DNA of 64,000 nt from an uncultured bacterium. GTDB lineage: Bacteria > Bacteroidota > Bacteroidia > Bacteroidales > Bacteroidaceae. The notes beneath the pieces were generated by a model that saw only the letters and a list, made by a program, of their open reading frames with translations, was not told the DNA's origin and searched no databases. A program made the position numbers and the translations under genes. Of the stretch, positions 1-7,814 are shown piece by piece (the first letter of the stretch is position 1; each line of letters begins with the position of its first letter). The stretch lies in the NCBI GenBank assembly GCA_905215555.1, contig CAJMQU010000011.1, positions 31,716 through 95,715 of the forward strand. Direction: 5' to 3'.

Positions 1-1242
1 ATAGGGCAATACAGCGTATTCCCCAATCTGAAAGAAATTGATAAATACACCGGCAACCTGCTGCCTTTGAACTTTAAAGCTGTAGCCAAAGACCTTGAAA
101 AGAAAGGAAGGCTGCACCTGGCCGAAGCCAACCTGATGGCCAGCGGAAAACTTGCCGCCATCTTATATAAAGAAGAAATAGAACGGGCACTCAAAACTCC
201 CGGATTCAGTGGCTTCCAGTTATTGGATTTGCATGACTTCCCCGGCCAGGGCACAGCACTTGTAGGAATCATCGACGCTTTCTGGGAAAGCAAAGGATTA
301 ATCACTCCTGAAGAGTTCCGGCAATTCTGTTCACCGGTAGTGCCGTTAGCACGCTTTGAAAAAGCTACCTATGCAAATAATGAAACCTTTAAAGCTCAGT
401 TTGAAGTTGCAAACTTCAGCAATAAAGTCTTGAGTGATATCCAACCGGAATGGGCGCTGAAAGATTCTAAAGGTACCACCATTGCAGAAGGAAAACTGGA
501 GAAACAAGAAGTAGCAATCGGCAATGCCTTGAAGCTGGGAAATGTATCCATTCCCTTGAAACCGATAGCAAAGGCCGACCGGCTCACATTATCCATTCAG
601 TTTGCAGGTACCGACTACCGCAATTCCTGGAATATCTGGGTATATCCGCAAGAGCTGCCGGAGGTTGGTAATGAAATCATTTACACACGAAGCTTTGCCG
701 ATGCAGAGAAAGCACTGAATCAAGGAAAGAAAGTCTTACTGAATCCTGTCCAGGAAGATATCAACGGACTGGAAGGCAAGTTTGTACAAGTATTCTGGAG
801 TCCGGTTCACTTCCCCAATCAACCGGGAACAATGGGTATCCTTTGCGACCCGGCACATCCTGCACTGGCTGATTTCCCGACCGAAATGCATAGCAACTGG
901 CAATGGTGGGATATCTGCAAGAATGCAACAACTATGGAACTCGATAGTCTGAAAAACAACATGCAGCCTATCATAAGAATGGTTGATAACTTCTATAAGA
1001 ACCGGAACTTGGGGTTACTGTTCGAGGCAAAAGTTGGAAATGGGAAATTACTGGTGTGCAGCTCGGACTTGATAAAAGACCTCGATTCCCGTCCGGTATC
1101 CCGGCAATTACGCTATAGCTTATTGAAATATATGGAAAACAGCGCATTCCATCCGGAAGAAGAGCTTTCATTCGAACAGATAAAAAAGATCCTCCATAAT
1201 GTGAACAAGAAAAAAGAAGAAAAGAAATCTATTTATGAATAG
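1..1242 (+). CDS. GH2-family glycoside hydrolase, C-terminal part
   Basis: The reading frame is open from base 1, so this is the 3' end of a gene that starts outside the window. About 413 residues are visible. The first part resembles the end of the TIM-barrel and following region of large Bacteroides GH2-like proteins annotated as beta-galactosidase or beta-glucuronidase, with phrases such as GFQLLDLHDFPGQGTALVG. It is followed by a beta-sandwich-like segment. The catalytic residues lie upstream, so activity and substrate cannot be judged. A TTG at position 67 could be read as a start but the homologous sequence continues upstream of it. A hairpin follows the stop codon. It is likely a periplasmic polysaccharide-degrading enzyme of a locus to the left. 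Confidence 0.75.
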   Translation: MGQYSVFPNLKEIDKYTGNLLPLNFKAVAKDLEKKGRLHLAEANLMASGKLAAILYKEEIERALKTPGFSGFQLLDLHDFPGQGTALVGIIDAFWESKGLITPEEFRQFCSPVVPLARFEKATYANNETFKAQFEVANFSNKVLSDIQPEWALKDSKGTTIAEGKLEKQEVAIGNALKLGNVSIPLKPIAKADRLTLSIQFAGTDYRNSWNIWVYPQELPEVGNEIIYTRSFADAEKALNQGKKVLLNPVQEDINGLEGKFVQVFWSPVHFPNQPGTMGILCDPAHPALADFPTEMHSNWQWWDICKNATTMELDSLKNNMQPIIRMVDNFYKNRNLGLLFEAKVGNGKLLVCSSDLIKDLDSRPVSRQLRYSLLKYMENSAFHPEEELSFEQIKKILHNVNKKKEEKKSIYE

Positions 1243-1254
1243 ATAAAAAGAAAA

Positions 1255-1284
1255 CCGTTCCCTCTCCTCACGGAGGTGGAACGG
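1255..1284 (+). terminator. Hairpin after the GH2-like gene
   Basis: CCGTTCC at 1255-1261 pairs with GGAACGG at 1278-1284, and CTCC/GGAG pairs inside. No clear T run follows, so it is only a probable terminator. It lies between two convergent genes and could serve both. Confidence 0.45.
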
Positions 1285-1327
1285 CACAGTCAATAATACA
1301 TGAAAAAACGCTATTTAGAGAGAGTCT

Positions 1328-1870
1328 CTACAAATTTGGTTCTTGAGGATGATCTTGCGGTTGAAGCGGTTCTTGCGGCTGACGCATTTCCTGCCATTTT
1401 GCATATTGCTCTGCCGTCAGAATTTTCTTTATCTTCTTTTCCTTTTTAGCAGTAGCCTTTTGCTTCTTTTCCGCATTGTCCTTGCTCATTGCAGGACGTT
1501 CACCGCGAGTTCCCACAGGTGGACGGCCGCCACCCATTCCGGGGCCCATTCCGCCACCCATCGGCGGGCGTCCGCCTCCCATGCCGGGGCGTTCACCCCG
1601 TTGTTCACCTCTTGGCGGGCGTTGTCCTTCTCCTCTTTCTGCCATTGCAGCAAAACGTTCCTGTTGTTCTTTCAGGTTCAGTTTGTACAATTTATCATAT
1701 TGTTTGTCGGTCAGTTGCAGGCCGTCTTTCATCCGGTCCGTCATCTTCCTGGCGGACTTTTCGGGTGAGGGCACTTCACGGGGCAATTGTTTCTTTTCTT
1801 GCTCCTGCGAAAAAGCCATTCCGCACATTAGGCAAACAGCTAACAAACACAATAGTCTATTTCTTTTCAT
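1328..1870 (-). CDS. DUF4890-like exported protein, Gly/Arg/Pro-rich
   Basis: A 180-residue protein with a clear signal peptide (cleavage near FSQEQ, residue about 22). It has a helical region with LTDKQYDKLYKLNLKEQQ at about residues 53-70, which resembles the LTxxQ motif of Spy/CpxP-type periplasmic proteins. A low-complexity stretch at about 83-127 is made of GMGGGRPP-like repeats. A second helix ends with ILTAEQYAKWQEM. This arrangement matches Bacteroidales DUF4890 proteins. The role is unknown; by analogy with Spy it may be a periplasmic chaperone or stress protein. The Gly/Arg/Pro stretch varies in length in such proteins and may slip during replication. It is a single gene, with a repeat array upstream at 1983-2113. 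Confidence 0.75.
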   Translation of the reverse strand: MKRNRLLCLLAVCLMCGMAFSQEQEKKQLPREVPSPEKSARKMTDRMKDGLQLTDKQYDKLYKLNLKEQQERFAAMAERGEGQRPPRGEQRGERPGMGGGRPPMGGGMGPGMGGGRPPVGTRGERPAMSKDNAEKKQKATAKKEKKIKKILTAEQYAKWQEMRQPQEPLQPQDHPQEPNL

Positions 1871-1982
1871 TCTGTACCAGCTTTTTATTCCGATGCAAAT
1901 GTAAGGGAGGGAAAGGAGAACAGAAAATAAAATCTACGAAAGGGGAGGTTTTGTCGACGAGGTAGTCCCCAAACAGAACCCG

Positions 1983-2113
1983 GTTTCCAAGAGCAGAAAC
2001 GACAGTTCCCACGGTAGGAAACGAGCGTTTCCATTAAAGGAAACTTGCGTTCCCATCAAAGGAAACTGGAGTTTCTGAGGCTTGGGAACGAGCGTTTCCT
2101 ACCACTAAGAAAC
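1983..2113. repeat. Six-unit 22-bp array of inverted GTTTCC/GGAAAC half-sites
   Basis: Half-sites GTTTCC (or GTTCCC, GTTTCT) start at 1983, 2005, 2027, 2049, 2071 and 2094, so the period is 22, 22, 22, 22 and 23 bp. Each is followed about 12 bp later by an inverted half-site GGAAAC or close variant (1996, 2017, 2039, 2061, 2084, 2109). The sequence between half-sites varies. The array lies between two codirectional minus-strand genes, upstream of the DUF4890 gene and downstream of the DUF6268-like gene. It is not CRISPR-like, because the units are internally palindromic and there are no uniform spacers. Function unknown. Confidence 0.8.
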
Positions 2114-2364
2114 TACAACATATTATATTTCAATCAGATACATCACTTCAAAGCCCATTCTATCTCAAGTGCCTTTATGTTTAAACACGTCCGAAAACAG
2201 ATCCAAAAGTAGTGCTGACAAAACGCTTGTCGTCACTTACAAACACCTTATCAGCACAACCCTTAAATCCCGATTAACAAAAGGTTTGAAGGCTATCAGT
2301 GCTGGAGTGCTGACAAAATCGAAAAAAACTTTATTTGAAACTGAACACTGAGTTTCGAATTAAG
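2114..2364. other. Intergenic stretch with a 13-bp direct repeat
   Basis: No convincing gene is seen between the 22-bp array and the DUF6268-like gene. AGTGCTGACAAAA occurs at 2211-2223 and again at 2306-2318. A partial copy, CAGTGCTGG, lies at 2297-2305 and an inverted variant, ATCAGCAC, at about 2249-2256. A 60-codon open frame at 2169-2351 has no recognisable features and is probably fortuitous. Confidence 0.5.
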
Positions 2365-3267
2365 CTAAAAGCCCCACTTCAATCCGGCTGACAAATAAAA
2401 AGTAGGATAGAAGTTAATCTCCTCTTTATCCTTAAACATACTATTGGCAAAGCCTTTCAACGTGCGTTTAGTCAGATCGGCAGACCTGAGCCAATTGCCA
2501 CCTACGCCCAGAAACAGGCATGATTTCTCACCTATCTTGTATTCAGGACGCAGATAAGACCGTATCATGGCGGAAGCATACATCATGGATTTTCCGTCCA
2601 CATCCATCACCGAAGACATCCCATCCATCTCCATAGCCACCAGCCTCAGCTTAAATCGATTGCCCAACCGCACCGCTCCGGATATCTCCATACCCGAGGA
2701 GAGGTTCACATTCACCTCATAATTACCTGAGAGCTGCCAGTTAAGGAAGAACATCGGCATGGCAATCGGTACGCCAAATGAGTTCGTTACTCCTGCTCCA
2801 ATACCTAAATCCAGATTCTTCCTGCATTTATATACAAAGATGACCGCGCCATTCACCAACACACTCTCCCACGTAATTGCATCCGGTGCAGAATAAATAC
2901 CTCCACCCACACTCGCAATCATATACCACTTTTTTGAGATAGGACGTACGTGCATCAAACTAAGATTAGCGTTCAGCACTTCATCAGGGTGCATATCCGT
3001 CAGCATATCCTTATTATTAAGCACCGCATAAGCACCGCTCACCGATGCCGACCACATAATGGGTTGTCCCGCAGCATTCTGTTTCAGGGAGAAAGGTAAT
3101 GTATAGGCTCCGCTCACTTTAAATAAATCTCCGGAACCCAGTTTATTTCCCGCTTCATCTTTAAAGGAAGATGAAGGCATATACTCCGTTTTAATCACTC
3201 CCTGTGCAAAGCTGCTGACTGCCGCTACCGAGAGCAACAGAAATGTAAGATAAGAGAATCGTCTCAT
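2365..3267 (-). CDS. Outer-membrane beta-barrel protein, DUF6268-like
   Basis: A 300-residue protein with a signal peptide (MRRFSYLTFLLLSVAAVSSFAQ) and alternating hydrophobic/polar strands throughout. It ends in LSAGLKWGF, the terminal aromatic residue typical of outer-membrane barrels inserted by the BAM machinery. It resembles Bacteroidales DUF6268 proteins. Substrate and role are not known. It stands alone and is codirectional with the sensor kinase/regulator pair upstream. No TonB box or plug domain is seen, so it is more likely a small porin or structural barrel than a TonB-dependent transporter. Confidence 0.7.
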   Translation of the reverse strand: MRRFSYLTFLLLSVAAVSSFAQGVIKTEYMPSSSFKDEAGNKLGSGDLFKVSGAYTLPFSLKQNAAGQPIMWSASVSGAYAVLNNKDMLTDMHPDEVLNANLSLMHVRPISKKWYMIASVGGGIYSAPDAITWESVLVNGAVIFVYKCRKNLDLGIGAGVTNSFGVPIAMPMFFLNWQLSGNYEVNVNLSSGMEISGAVRLGNRFKLRLVAMEMDGMSSVMDVDGKSMMYASAMIRSYLRPEYKIGEKSCLFLGVGGNWLRSADLTKRTLKGFANSMFKDKEEINFYPTFYLSAGLKWGF

Positions 3268-3396
3268 TGCTAATAAATTAGATTATATATTTATTGCAAA
3301 GAAACACGTTTAGAACATCCGGTATAAGTGCTTTCCGACCAACTGCACCAACAACCGGCTGAAATTCAGAAATCAAAAGATAAGCCGGAAAGAGGA

Positions 3397-4401
3397 TTAT
3401 TCGAGGAAAGGGATTCTTACCGTAAACTCTACACTACTTTCGATAATGGCAATCTCTTTATTATAAAGAGCATATTGCTTCTGCAGGTTTCCCAACCCCA
3501 CACCACCCCTGTCCACCGAAGTTCGCAGTTGCAGATTATTGGAAACCATTATGCCATCATCCGCCATGTCAATCCGGATAACAAGAGGACTTTTCAAAGT
3601 CGCTATATTATGCTTTATTGCATTCTCCACCAGCAATTGCAGGCTGACGGGGATAATCTGCCGGTTTCCATATAAATCGCTTTCGCCGATTTCAATGAAT
3701 AGTGCATCTTCAAAACGAATCTTCTCCAGAAAAATATAACGCTCCAAAAAGTCCAGTTCCTCCTTCAAAGTAACCATCGGACGATTATTCGTCAACAACA
3801 GATAGCGATAGACACCCGATAGTTTTTTGGCAAACTGGTTCGTCTTCTCTGCGTCACTATATGCCAGTGAAGAAAGTACATTCAGGCTGTTGAACAGGAA
3901 ATGCGGATTTATCTGTGCTTTCAACGTCTCATATTGGTATTGAATCTTTTCTTTCTCAACAAGTGCCAATTTCTTCTCTGCCTCCATCTGGCTCTGCTGG
4001 TAAAAGAATATCTCAATCAGAAGGACGATCATACAATTCCAGAGTACCACAGGCAAAGACATTTTCAGTATGGCGTAGTCTTCCGGCCAGGGTTCATTCA
4101 GAATAATGGACAGGGCATAATTTGCCACTACGCCAAATAGACTCACCCACACAGATGCCAGTAGCAAACCGACAAACACCTTCACCGCGTTGCTGACACC
4201 TCCCAACCGCTTATGCACAACAAAGATGATAAAGAAGTCCACACCCCCTACCAGGATACAGGCCGGCAGATTAAGCAAGTATTGAGTTTCCAAACTTAAA
4301 CTCCGGGGGGCATCAGAAAGAAGTTCCGCCACGTACTGAAATGCGAACAATGAGACTGCAATCAGCAGCACAAAAAGAAGGATATACCATTTATTCTTCA
4401 T
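3397..4401 (-). CDS. LytS/YehU-type sensor histidine kinase
   Basis: A 334-residue inner-membrane histidine kinase of the His_kinase (PF06580) class. The N-terminal part (about 1-145) has four hydrophobic segments. A coiled linker (MEAEKKLALVEKEKIQYQYETLKAQ) leads to the phosphoacceptor box INPHFLFNSLNVLSSL, with the conserved NPHFLFN, at about residues 164-179. The ATP-binding N box (LVENAIKHN) follows. The stimulus is unknown. It lies 12 bp downstream of the LytTR response regulator and is clearly cotranscribed with it, so the two form a pair. Confidence 0.88.
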   Translation of the reverse strand: MKNKWYILLFVLLIAVSLFAFQYVAELLSDAPRSLSLETQYLLNLPACILVGGVDFFIIFVVHKRLGGVSNAVKVFVGLLLASVWVSLFGVVANYALSIILNEPWPEDYAILKMSLPVVLWNCMIVLLIEIFFYQQSQMEAEKKLALVEKEKIQYQYETLKAQINPHFLFNSLNVLSSLAYSDAEKTNQFAKKLSGVYRYLLLTNNRPMVTLKEELDFLERYIFLEKIRFEDALFIEIGESDLYGNRQIIPVSLQLLVENAIKHNIATLKSPLVIRIDMADDGIMVSNNLQLRTSVDRGGVGLGNLQKQYALYNKEIAIIESSVEFTVRIPFLE

Positions 4402-4413
4402 TGCCGGCAGTAT

Positions 4414-5187
4414 TTAAAGTACACCATCCACCCATTTCAGAAAATCAGGAACCCGCACGCGGCTAATCAATATCTCGTGCGGGCACTCAGGTTGCAGACT
4501 CAGTTTCAAGCGGCTGTTGAAGTACTTGGATATTTTCCGGATAGAATTGATATTAGTTATACAATTTCGGGAAACACGAAAGAAAGTCCTTTCATCCAAC
4601 AGTTGCTCCACCTGCTCCAACGTATAGTCCACAATATAGCGTTTATCGGTAAAAGTATGCAAAAACACCACCTTATCTTCACTGTAGAAAAAGGCTATAT
4701 CCGCAGTCTCCACATAATGGTATGCGTCACTCTTCTGAATAAGAAAACGGTTCTTTTTGCAGTTACTCATCAAAGCACTTTCCAACTGCTTATAATCCGG
4801 CAAAGAAGGTGCTTCCATCTGGGACTGCACCATCCGAAGTCGCTCAAACTTACTCAGCGCTGCCTGCAAATCGGCCTCCTCTACAGGTTTCAACAGATAA
4901 TCCACACTGTTCACCTTGAACGCCCGGATGGCATGCTCATCATAGGCGGTGGTGAAGATGACGGGTGTGGCAACATGAATCTGCTCAAAAATGTCAAAGC
5001 TGCTTCCATCCGTCAGCCGAATATCAAGCAGCATCAAGTCCACCTGATGATGTTTCAGGAATTGTACGGTCTGCTCCACAGTGGTTGCCCACGCCTCCAA
5101 CTGATATTCGGGGCGTAACTTCTCCATCATCCGCTTCATTTCTTCATAAGCGAAACGCTCATCTTCTACTAACAGGTACTTTATCAT
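4414..5187 (-). CDS. LytTR-family response regulator
   Basis: A 257-residue regulator. The receiver domain (about 1-120) has an acidic pocket (VEDE), the phosphoacceptor in LMLLDIRLTDG, and TTAYDEHAIRAFKVNSVDYLLKPV. The C-terminal LytTR DNA-binding domain (about 150-255) includes FFRVSRNCITNINSIRKI. It is the first gene of the pair with the sensor kinase. Family members bind direct repeats upstream of target genes. Targets cannot be read here, but the nearby barrel protein is one candidate. Confidence 0.9.
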   Translation of the reverse strand: MIKYLLVEDERFAYEEMKRMMEKLRPEYQLEAWATTVEQTVQFLKHHQVDLMLLDIRLTDGSSFDIFEQIHVATPVIFTTAYDEHAIRAFKVNSVDYLLKPVEEADLQAALSKFERLRMVQSQMEAPSLPDYKQLESALMSNCKKNRFLIQKSDAYHYVETADIAFFYSEDKVVFLHTFTDKRYIVDYTLEQVEQLLDERTFFRVSRNCITNINSIRKISKYFNSRLKLSLQPECPHEILISRVRVPDFLKWVDGVL

Positions 5188-5295
5188 TTGGCTCTTACTT
5201 ATAGGAATCTGCTGTAAATGTACAGATTATCCTTCATACCCAATAATGAAAAGATGATTTTCCGACGAAGTGCAGAAATGGAAGAATGAATACAT

Positions 5296-5318
5296 CTCAT
5301 AGTGAACCTGACTATGAG
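5296..5318. other. Perfect 8-bp stem hairpin
   Basis: CTCATAGT at 5296-5303 pairs with ACTATGAG at 5311-5318 around a 7-base loop. It lies just downstream of the LolC/E-like gene (minus strand) and upstream of the response regulator. With no T run it could be a terminator, a leader structure or an operator. Confidence 0.4.
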
Positions 5319-5352
5319 TCGACAAGCAAAGGAAAAAGAAGTATAAAAGCCC

Positions 5353-6585
5353 TCACTTCCTCAGCAACCGCCGCGTCAGGTAGTGCACCGGATACCACAC
5401 AGAAAGGAAACCGACAGTGATTACCGTAACAAATATCAGTATCACATCCGTCACGTGAACACTCACAGGATAAGCATCAACAATAAAACTACCGCTACCG
5501 CCACCTAACGAGATAATACCGAAATGCTGCTGGAGGAAACAAAGCAACAGTCCCAAAATAATACCCGCAAGCGCACCAAACAGAGAGATGAGGCGCCCCT
5601 CAAACAGAAAGATACGGGCTATCAGACGGTCGTCCGCACCAAGGTTGCGCAAGGTCTCCACATCCTCCCGCTTATCAAGGATCAGCATGGAAAGGGAACC
5701 GATGACATTGAAACAAGCAATAGCAAGAATAAACGTAAGGAAAAGATAGGATATGAACTTCTCTATCTCCATGATGCGGAACACATCAGCCTGCTGCTCA
5801 TAGCGGTTCAGCACCACAAAATCATCTCCCAACATACGGGAAATCTTTCTCTGAACTGCCGACGCATCAGCATCCGGCTTCAACTTCAGCTCAATGGCCG
5901 ACACTTCCGTATCATAATTAAAAAGATTACGTGCAAAATCAAGAGAAGTGAGAATATAACGCGCATCATATTTTTGCTGGTTCACCACAAACACAACTCC
6001 GGGAGAAAAGAGGTAATCGCGATTAAAAGAAGCGGAAGGATTAGCCATATTCACACGTACATTCCGTTTAGGTGCATAGACTTGCAGCGGGTCGACAAAC
6101 TGAAGCCCTGTACCCAATTCGGATATCAGTTCCACCCCCAGAACGCCATAATCTACAATGGAATCATGCAAAATAAACTCCCCCGCACCGTATAGCAAAC
6201 TGTCGATAGACGTCAGTTGTTCAAAATTATCTTCCACCCCTTTTATGATCGCCATAGCTTGGCGGTCTTTATACTGTATCATGGCATTATCTTCCAGTGT
6301 TTCTGTCCAGACATCAATTTCCGGCAAAGAACGTACTTCCTGAAAAGCAACTCCATTCGGTTCAAAGACTTTTCCCTCGCGAACCATAATCTTCAGTTCT
6401 GGGTCGAAAGCCGTAAAGAACCCTGCCACCATATCCTGGAAGCCATTGAATACGGAAAGAGTACACACCAACGCCAACGTAGCCAATGCTACTCCACACA
6501 CCGAAATGCCGGAAATGATATTGATAGCATTGTGCTTCTTCTTGGAGAAGAGGTAGCGACGGGCTATGTAGAAGGGGAGGTTCAC
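5353..6585 (-). CDS. LolC/E-like ABC transporter permease (FtsX family)
   Basis: A 410-residue inner-membrane protein with one N-terminal transmembrane helix (about 18-48, following FYIARRYLFSKKKHNAINIISGISV). A large periplasmic MacB-PCD-like domain follows, then three C-terminal helices (about 275-400). The start and topology match the LolC/LolE/FtsX permeases that hand lipoproteins to the periplasmic carrier. No ATPase gene is adjacent, which is common for this gene in Bacteroidales. Its start overlaps the rbfA stop by 4 bp (ATGA), so the two are translationally coupled. Lipoprotein release is the family role; the actual substrate is inferred. Confidence 0.8.
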   Translation of the reverse strand: MNLPFYIARRYLFSKKKHNAINIISGISVCGVALATLALVCTLSVFNGFQDMVAGFFTAFDPELKIMVREGKVFEPNGVAFQEVRSLPEIDVWTETLEDNAMIQYKDRQAMAIIKGVEDNFEQLTSIDSLLYGAGEFILHDSIVDYGVLGVELISELGTGLQFVDPLQVYAPKRNVRVNMANPSASFNRDYLFSPGVVFVVNQQKYDARYILTSLDFARNLFNYDTEVSAIELKLKPDADASAVQRKISRMLGDDFVVLNRYEQQADVFRIMEIEKFISYLFLTFILAIACFNVIGSLSMLILDKREDVETLRNLGADDRLIARIFLFEGRLISLFGALAGIILGLLLCFLQQHFGIISLGGGSGSFIVDAYPVSVHVTDVILIFVTVITVGFLSVWYPVHYLTRRLLRK

Positions 6586-6914
6586 TTCAACAATTCATCT
6601 ATTTTTTCAAGATAATCCAGCGAATCATCCACAAAGAACTTCAATTCGGGAATAATGCGGAGCTGATGGCGCACACGAGTTCCCAACTCATAACGAATCG
6701 ACTTCATATTCTCATTAATATTCTTGATCATCTCTTCCGCCTTTTCCGAAGGGAAAATACTAAGATAGGCACGAGCCACGCTCAGGTCAGGGCTGATGCG
6801 CACTGCACTGACCGACACTAATATACCCGGCATGGATTTAGTCTGTAATAAGAAGATTTCGCTCAACTCCTTCTGAAGCAAACGACATATTTTATTCTGT
6901 CTGGTAGTTTCCAT
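6582..6914 (-). CDS. rbfA: Ribosome-binding factor A
   Basis: A 110-residue RbfA with the compact KH-like fold. It starts METTRQNKICRLLQKELSEIF, then has VSAVRISPDLSVARAYLSIFP and ends ELKFFVDDSLDYLEKIDELL, all typical of the family. RbfA binds the 30S precursor and helps mature the 5' end of 16S rRNA, notably at low temperature. It is the first gene of an operon with the LolC/E-like permease and has a good -7 box upstream (6940-6947). Confidence 0.92.
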   Translation of the reverse strand: METTRQNKICRLLQKELSEIFLLQTKSMPGILVSVSAVRISPDLSVARAYLSIFPSEKAEEMIKNINENMKSIRYELGTRVRHQLRIIPELKFFVDDSLDYLEKIDELLK

Positions 6915-6939
6915 ACTGTTTATTTCTTTAATTTAGAGA

Positions 6940-6947
6940 CAAAGTTA
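6940..6947 (-). promoter_or_regulatory. Bacteroides -7 box for rbfA
   Basis: On the minus strand the sequence reads TAACTTTG, a full match to TAnnTTTG, 26 bp before the rbfA start codon. Confidence 0.6.
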
Positions 6948-7082
6948 CTGAAATATCTCGGTTAGCGGATAAATTATACTTTTTTTAGCACGATAGCAAC
7001 AAGCTTTATCTAGAGGCGTCCAAAGGAAGCTATCAGGAGAAGACGAAAAAGTAGTTACGATTACTATCTCCCGGCTTAAAGG

Positions 7083-7712
7083 TTATTTTTTACGAATAAT
7101 CGTCAACCCGTCACGCAAAGGAAGAATCACCTTCTCTACCCGTGAATCCTGCGCCACAAGGTCATTAAAGGCTTTAATTCCTATAGTCTGCAAATCAGTG
7201 CGATGGGGTTGTTCTTCGAGCACATGACCGTCCCACAACGTGTTATCGGCAATAATATAACCACCATCGGAAAGACGGGACAATACCATTTCATAATAGT
7301 CTATATACTTGCGCTTGTCTCCATCTATAAAAGCAAGATCAAAAGTGACGTCCAGTTGCGGAACCATTTCCAACGCATCGCCTATATAGAACCTGATTTT
7401 GTCTGCATAAGCGGAATTCTCCAACCAAGGGCGGGTGAAGTCTTCTTGTTCATCATTGATTTCAAATGTATACAGCATCCCGTCTTGCGCCAGCCCCTCG
7501 GCCATGCAAAGGGCGGAATAACCGCTGTAAGTACCTATCTCCAGGATGCGGCGCGGACGGATCATCTTAACAAACATCTTCAGCATGCGTCCTTGCAAAT
7601 GTCCCGATGCCATGCGCGGATACAGCAATTTAATATGCGTATCCCGATAAAGGGCTTTCAGATATTCACCTTCATCGTCAATGTGCTGCAAGATATATTC
7701 GTCTATAGTCAT
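7083..7712 (-). CDS. SAM-dependent O-methyltransferase (family 3, CCoAOMT-like)
   Basis: A 209-residue cytosolic methyltransferase. The SAM-binding motif is ILEIGTYSGYSALCMAEGL (about 56-74), followed by TFEINDEQ. The metal-binding region is DLAFIDGDKRKYIDYYE and ADNTLWDG, as in caffeoyl-CoA O-methyltransferase-like bacterial enzymes. The natural substrate is probably a catechol-like or hydroxylated small molecule but is not known. The gene stands between two intergenic regions, the one on its 5' side carrying a 7-bp repeat hairpin. Confidence 0.88.
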   Translation of the reverse strand: MTIDEYILQHIDDEGEYLKALYRDTHIKLLYPRMASGHLQGRMLKMFVKMIRPRRILEIGTYSGYSALCMAEGLAQDGMLYTFEINDEQEDFTRPWLENSAYADKIRFYIGDALEMVPQLDVTFDLAFIDGDKRKYIDYYEMVLSRLSDGGYIIADNTLWDGHVLEEQPHRTDLQTIGIKAFNDLVAQDSRVEKVILPLRDGLTIIRKK

Positions 7713-7717
7713 AGATT

Positions 7718-7803
7718 ATGAGGAATGAGGAATAAGGAATGAAGGATGAAGAACAACTATGCAGCAAGTGGCGCAATCCGGTTCTTCATTCCTCATTCTT
7801 CAT
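7718..7803. repeat. 7-bp unit array with inverted arms between pyk and the methyltransferase gene
   Basis: Five 7-bp units in a row at 7718-7752 (ATGAGGA, ATGAGGA, ATAAGGA, ATGAAGG, ATGAAGA) are followed after a 30-bp spacer by three inverted units at 7783-7803 (TCTTCAT, TCCTCAT, TCTTCAT). The transcript could fold into a long imperfect hairpin. It occupies nearly all of the gap downstream of pyk. Confidence 0.75.
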
Positions 7804-7814
7804 CTTTAATTCAG

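Noticed and set aside
67..1242. Start of the first gene at the TTG at 67
   Set aside because: The frame is open from base 1 and the residues before 67 match the same protein family, so the true start is outside the window.
1483..1640. Tandem DNA repeat in the minus-strand gene at 1328-1870
   Set aside because: It encodes the Gly/Arg/Pro-rich region of the DUF4890 protein and is explained by coding sequence.
1983..2113. CRISPR array
   Set aside because: Units are only 22 bp, internally palindromic, with no uniform unique spacers and no cas genes anywhere in the window.
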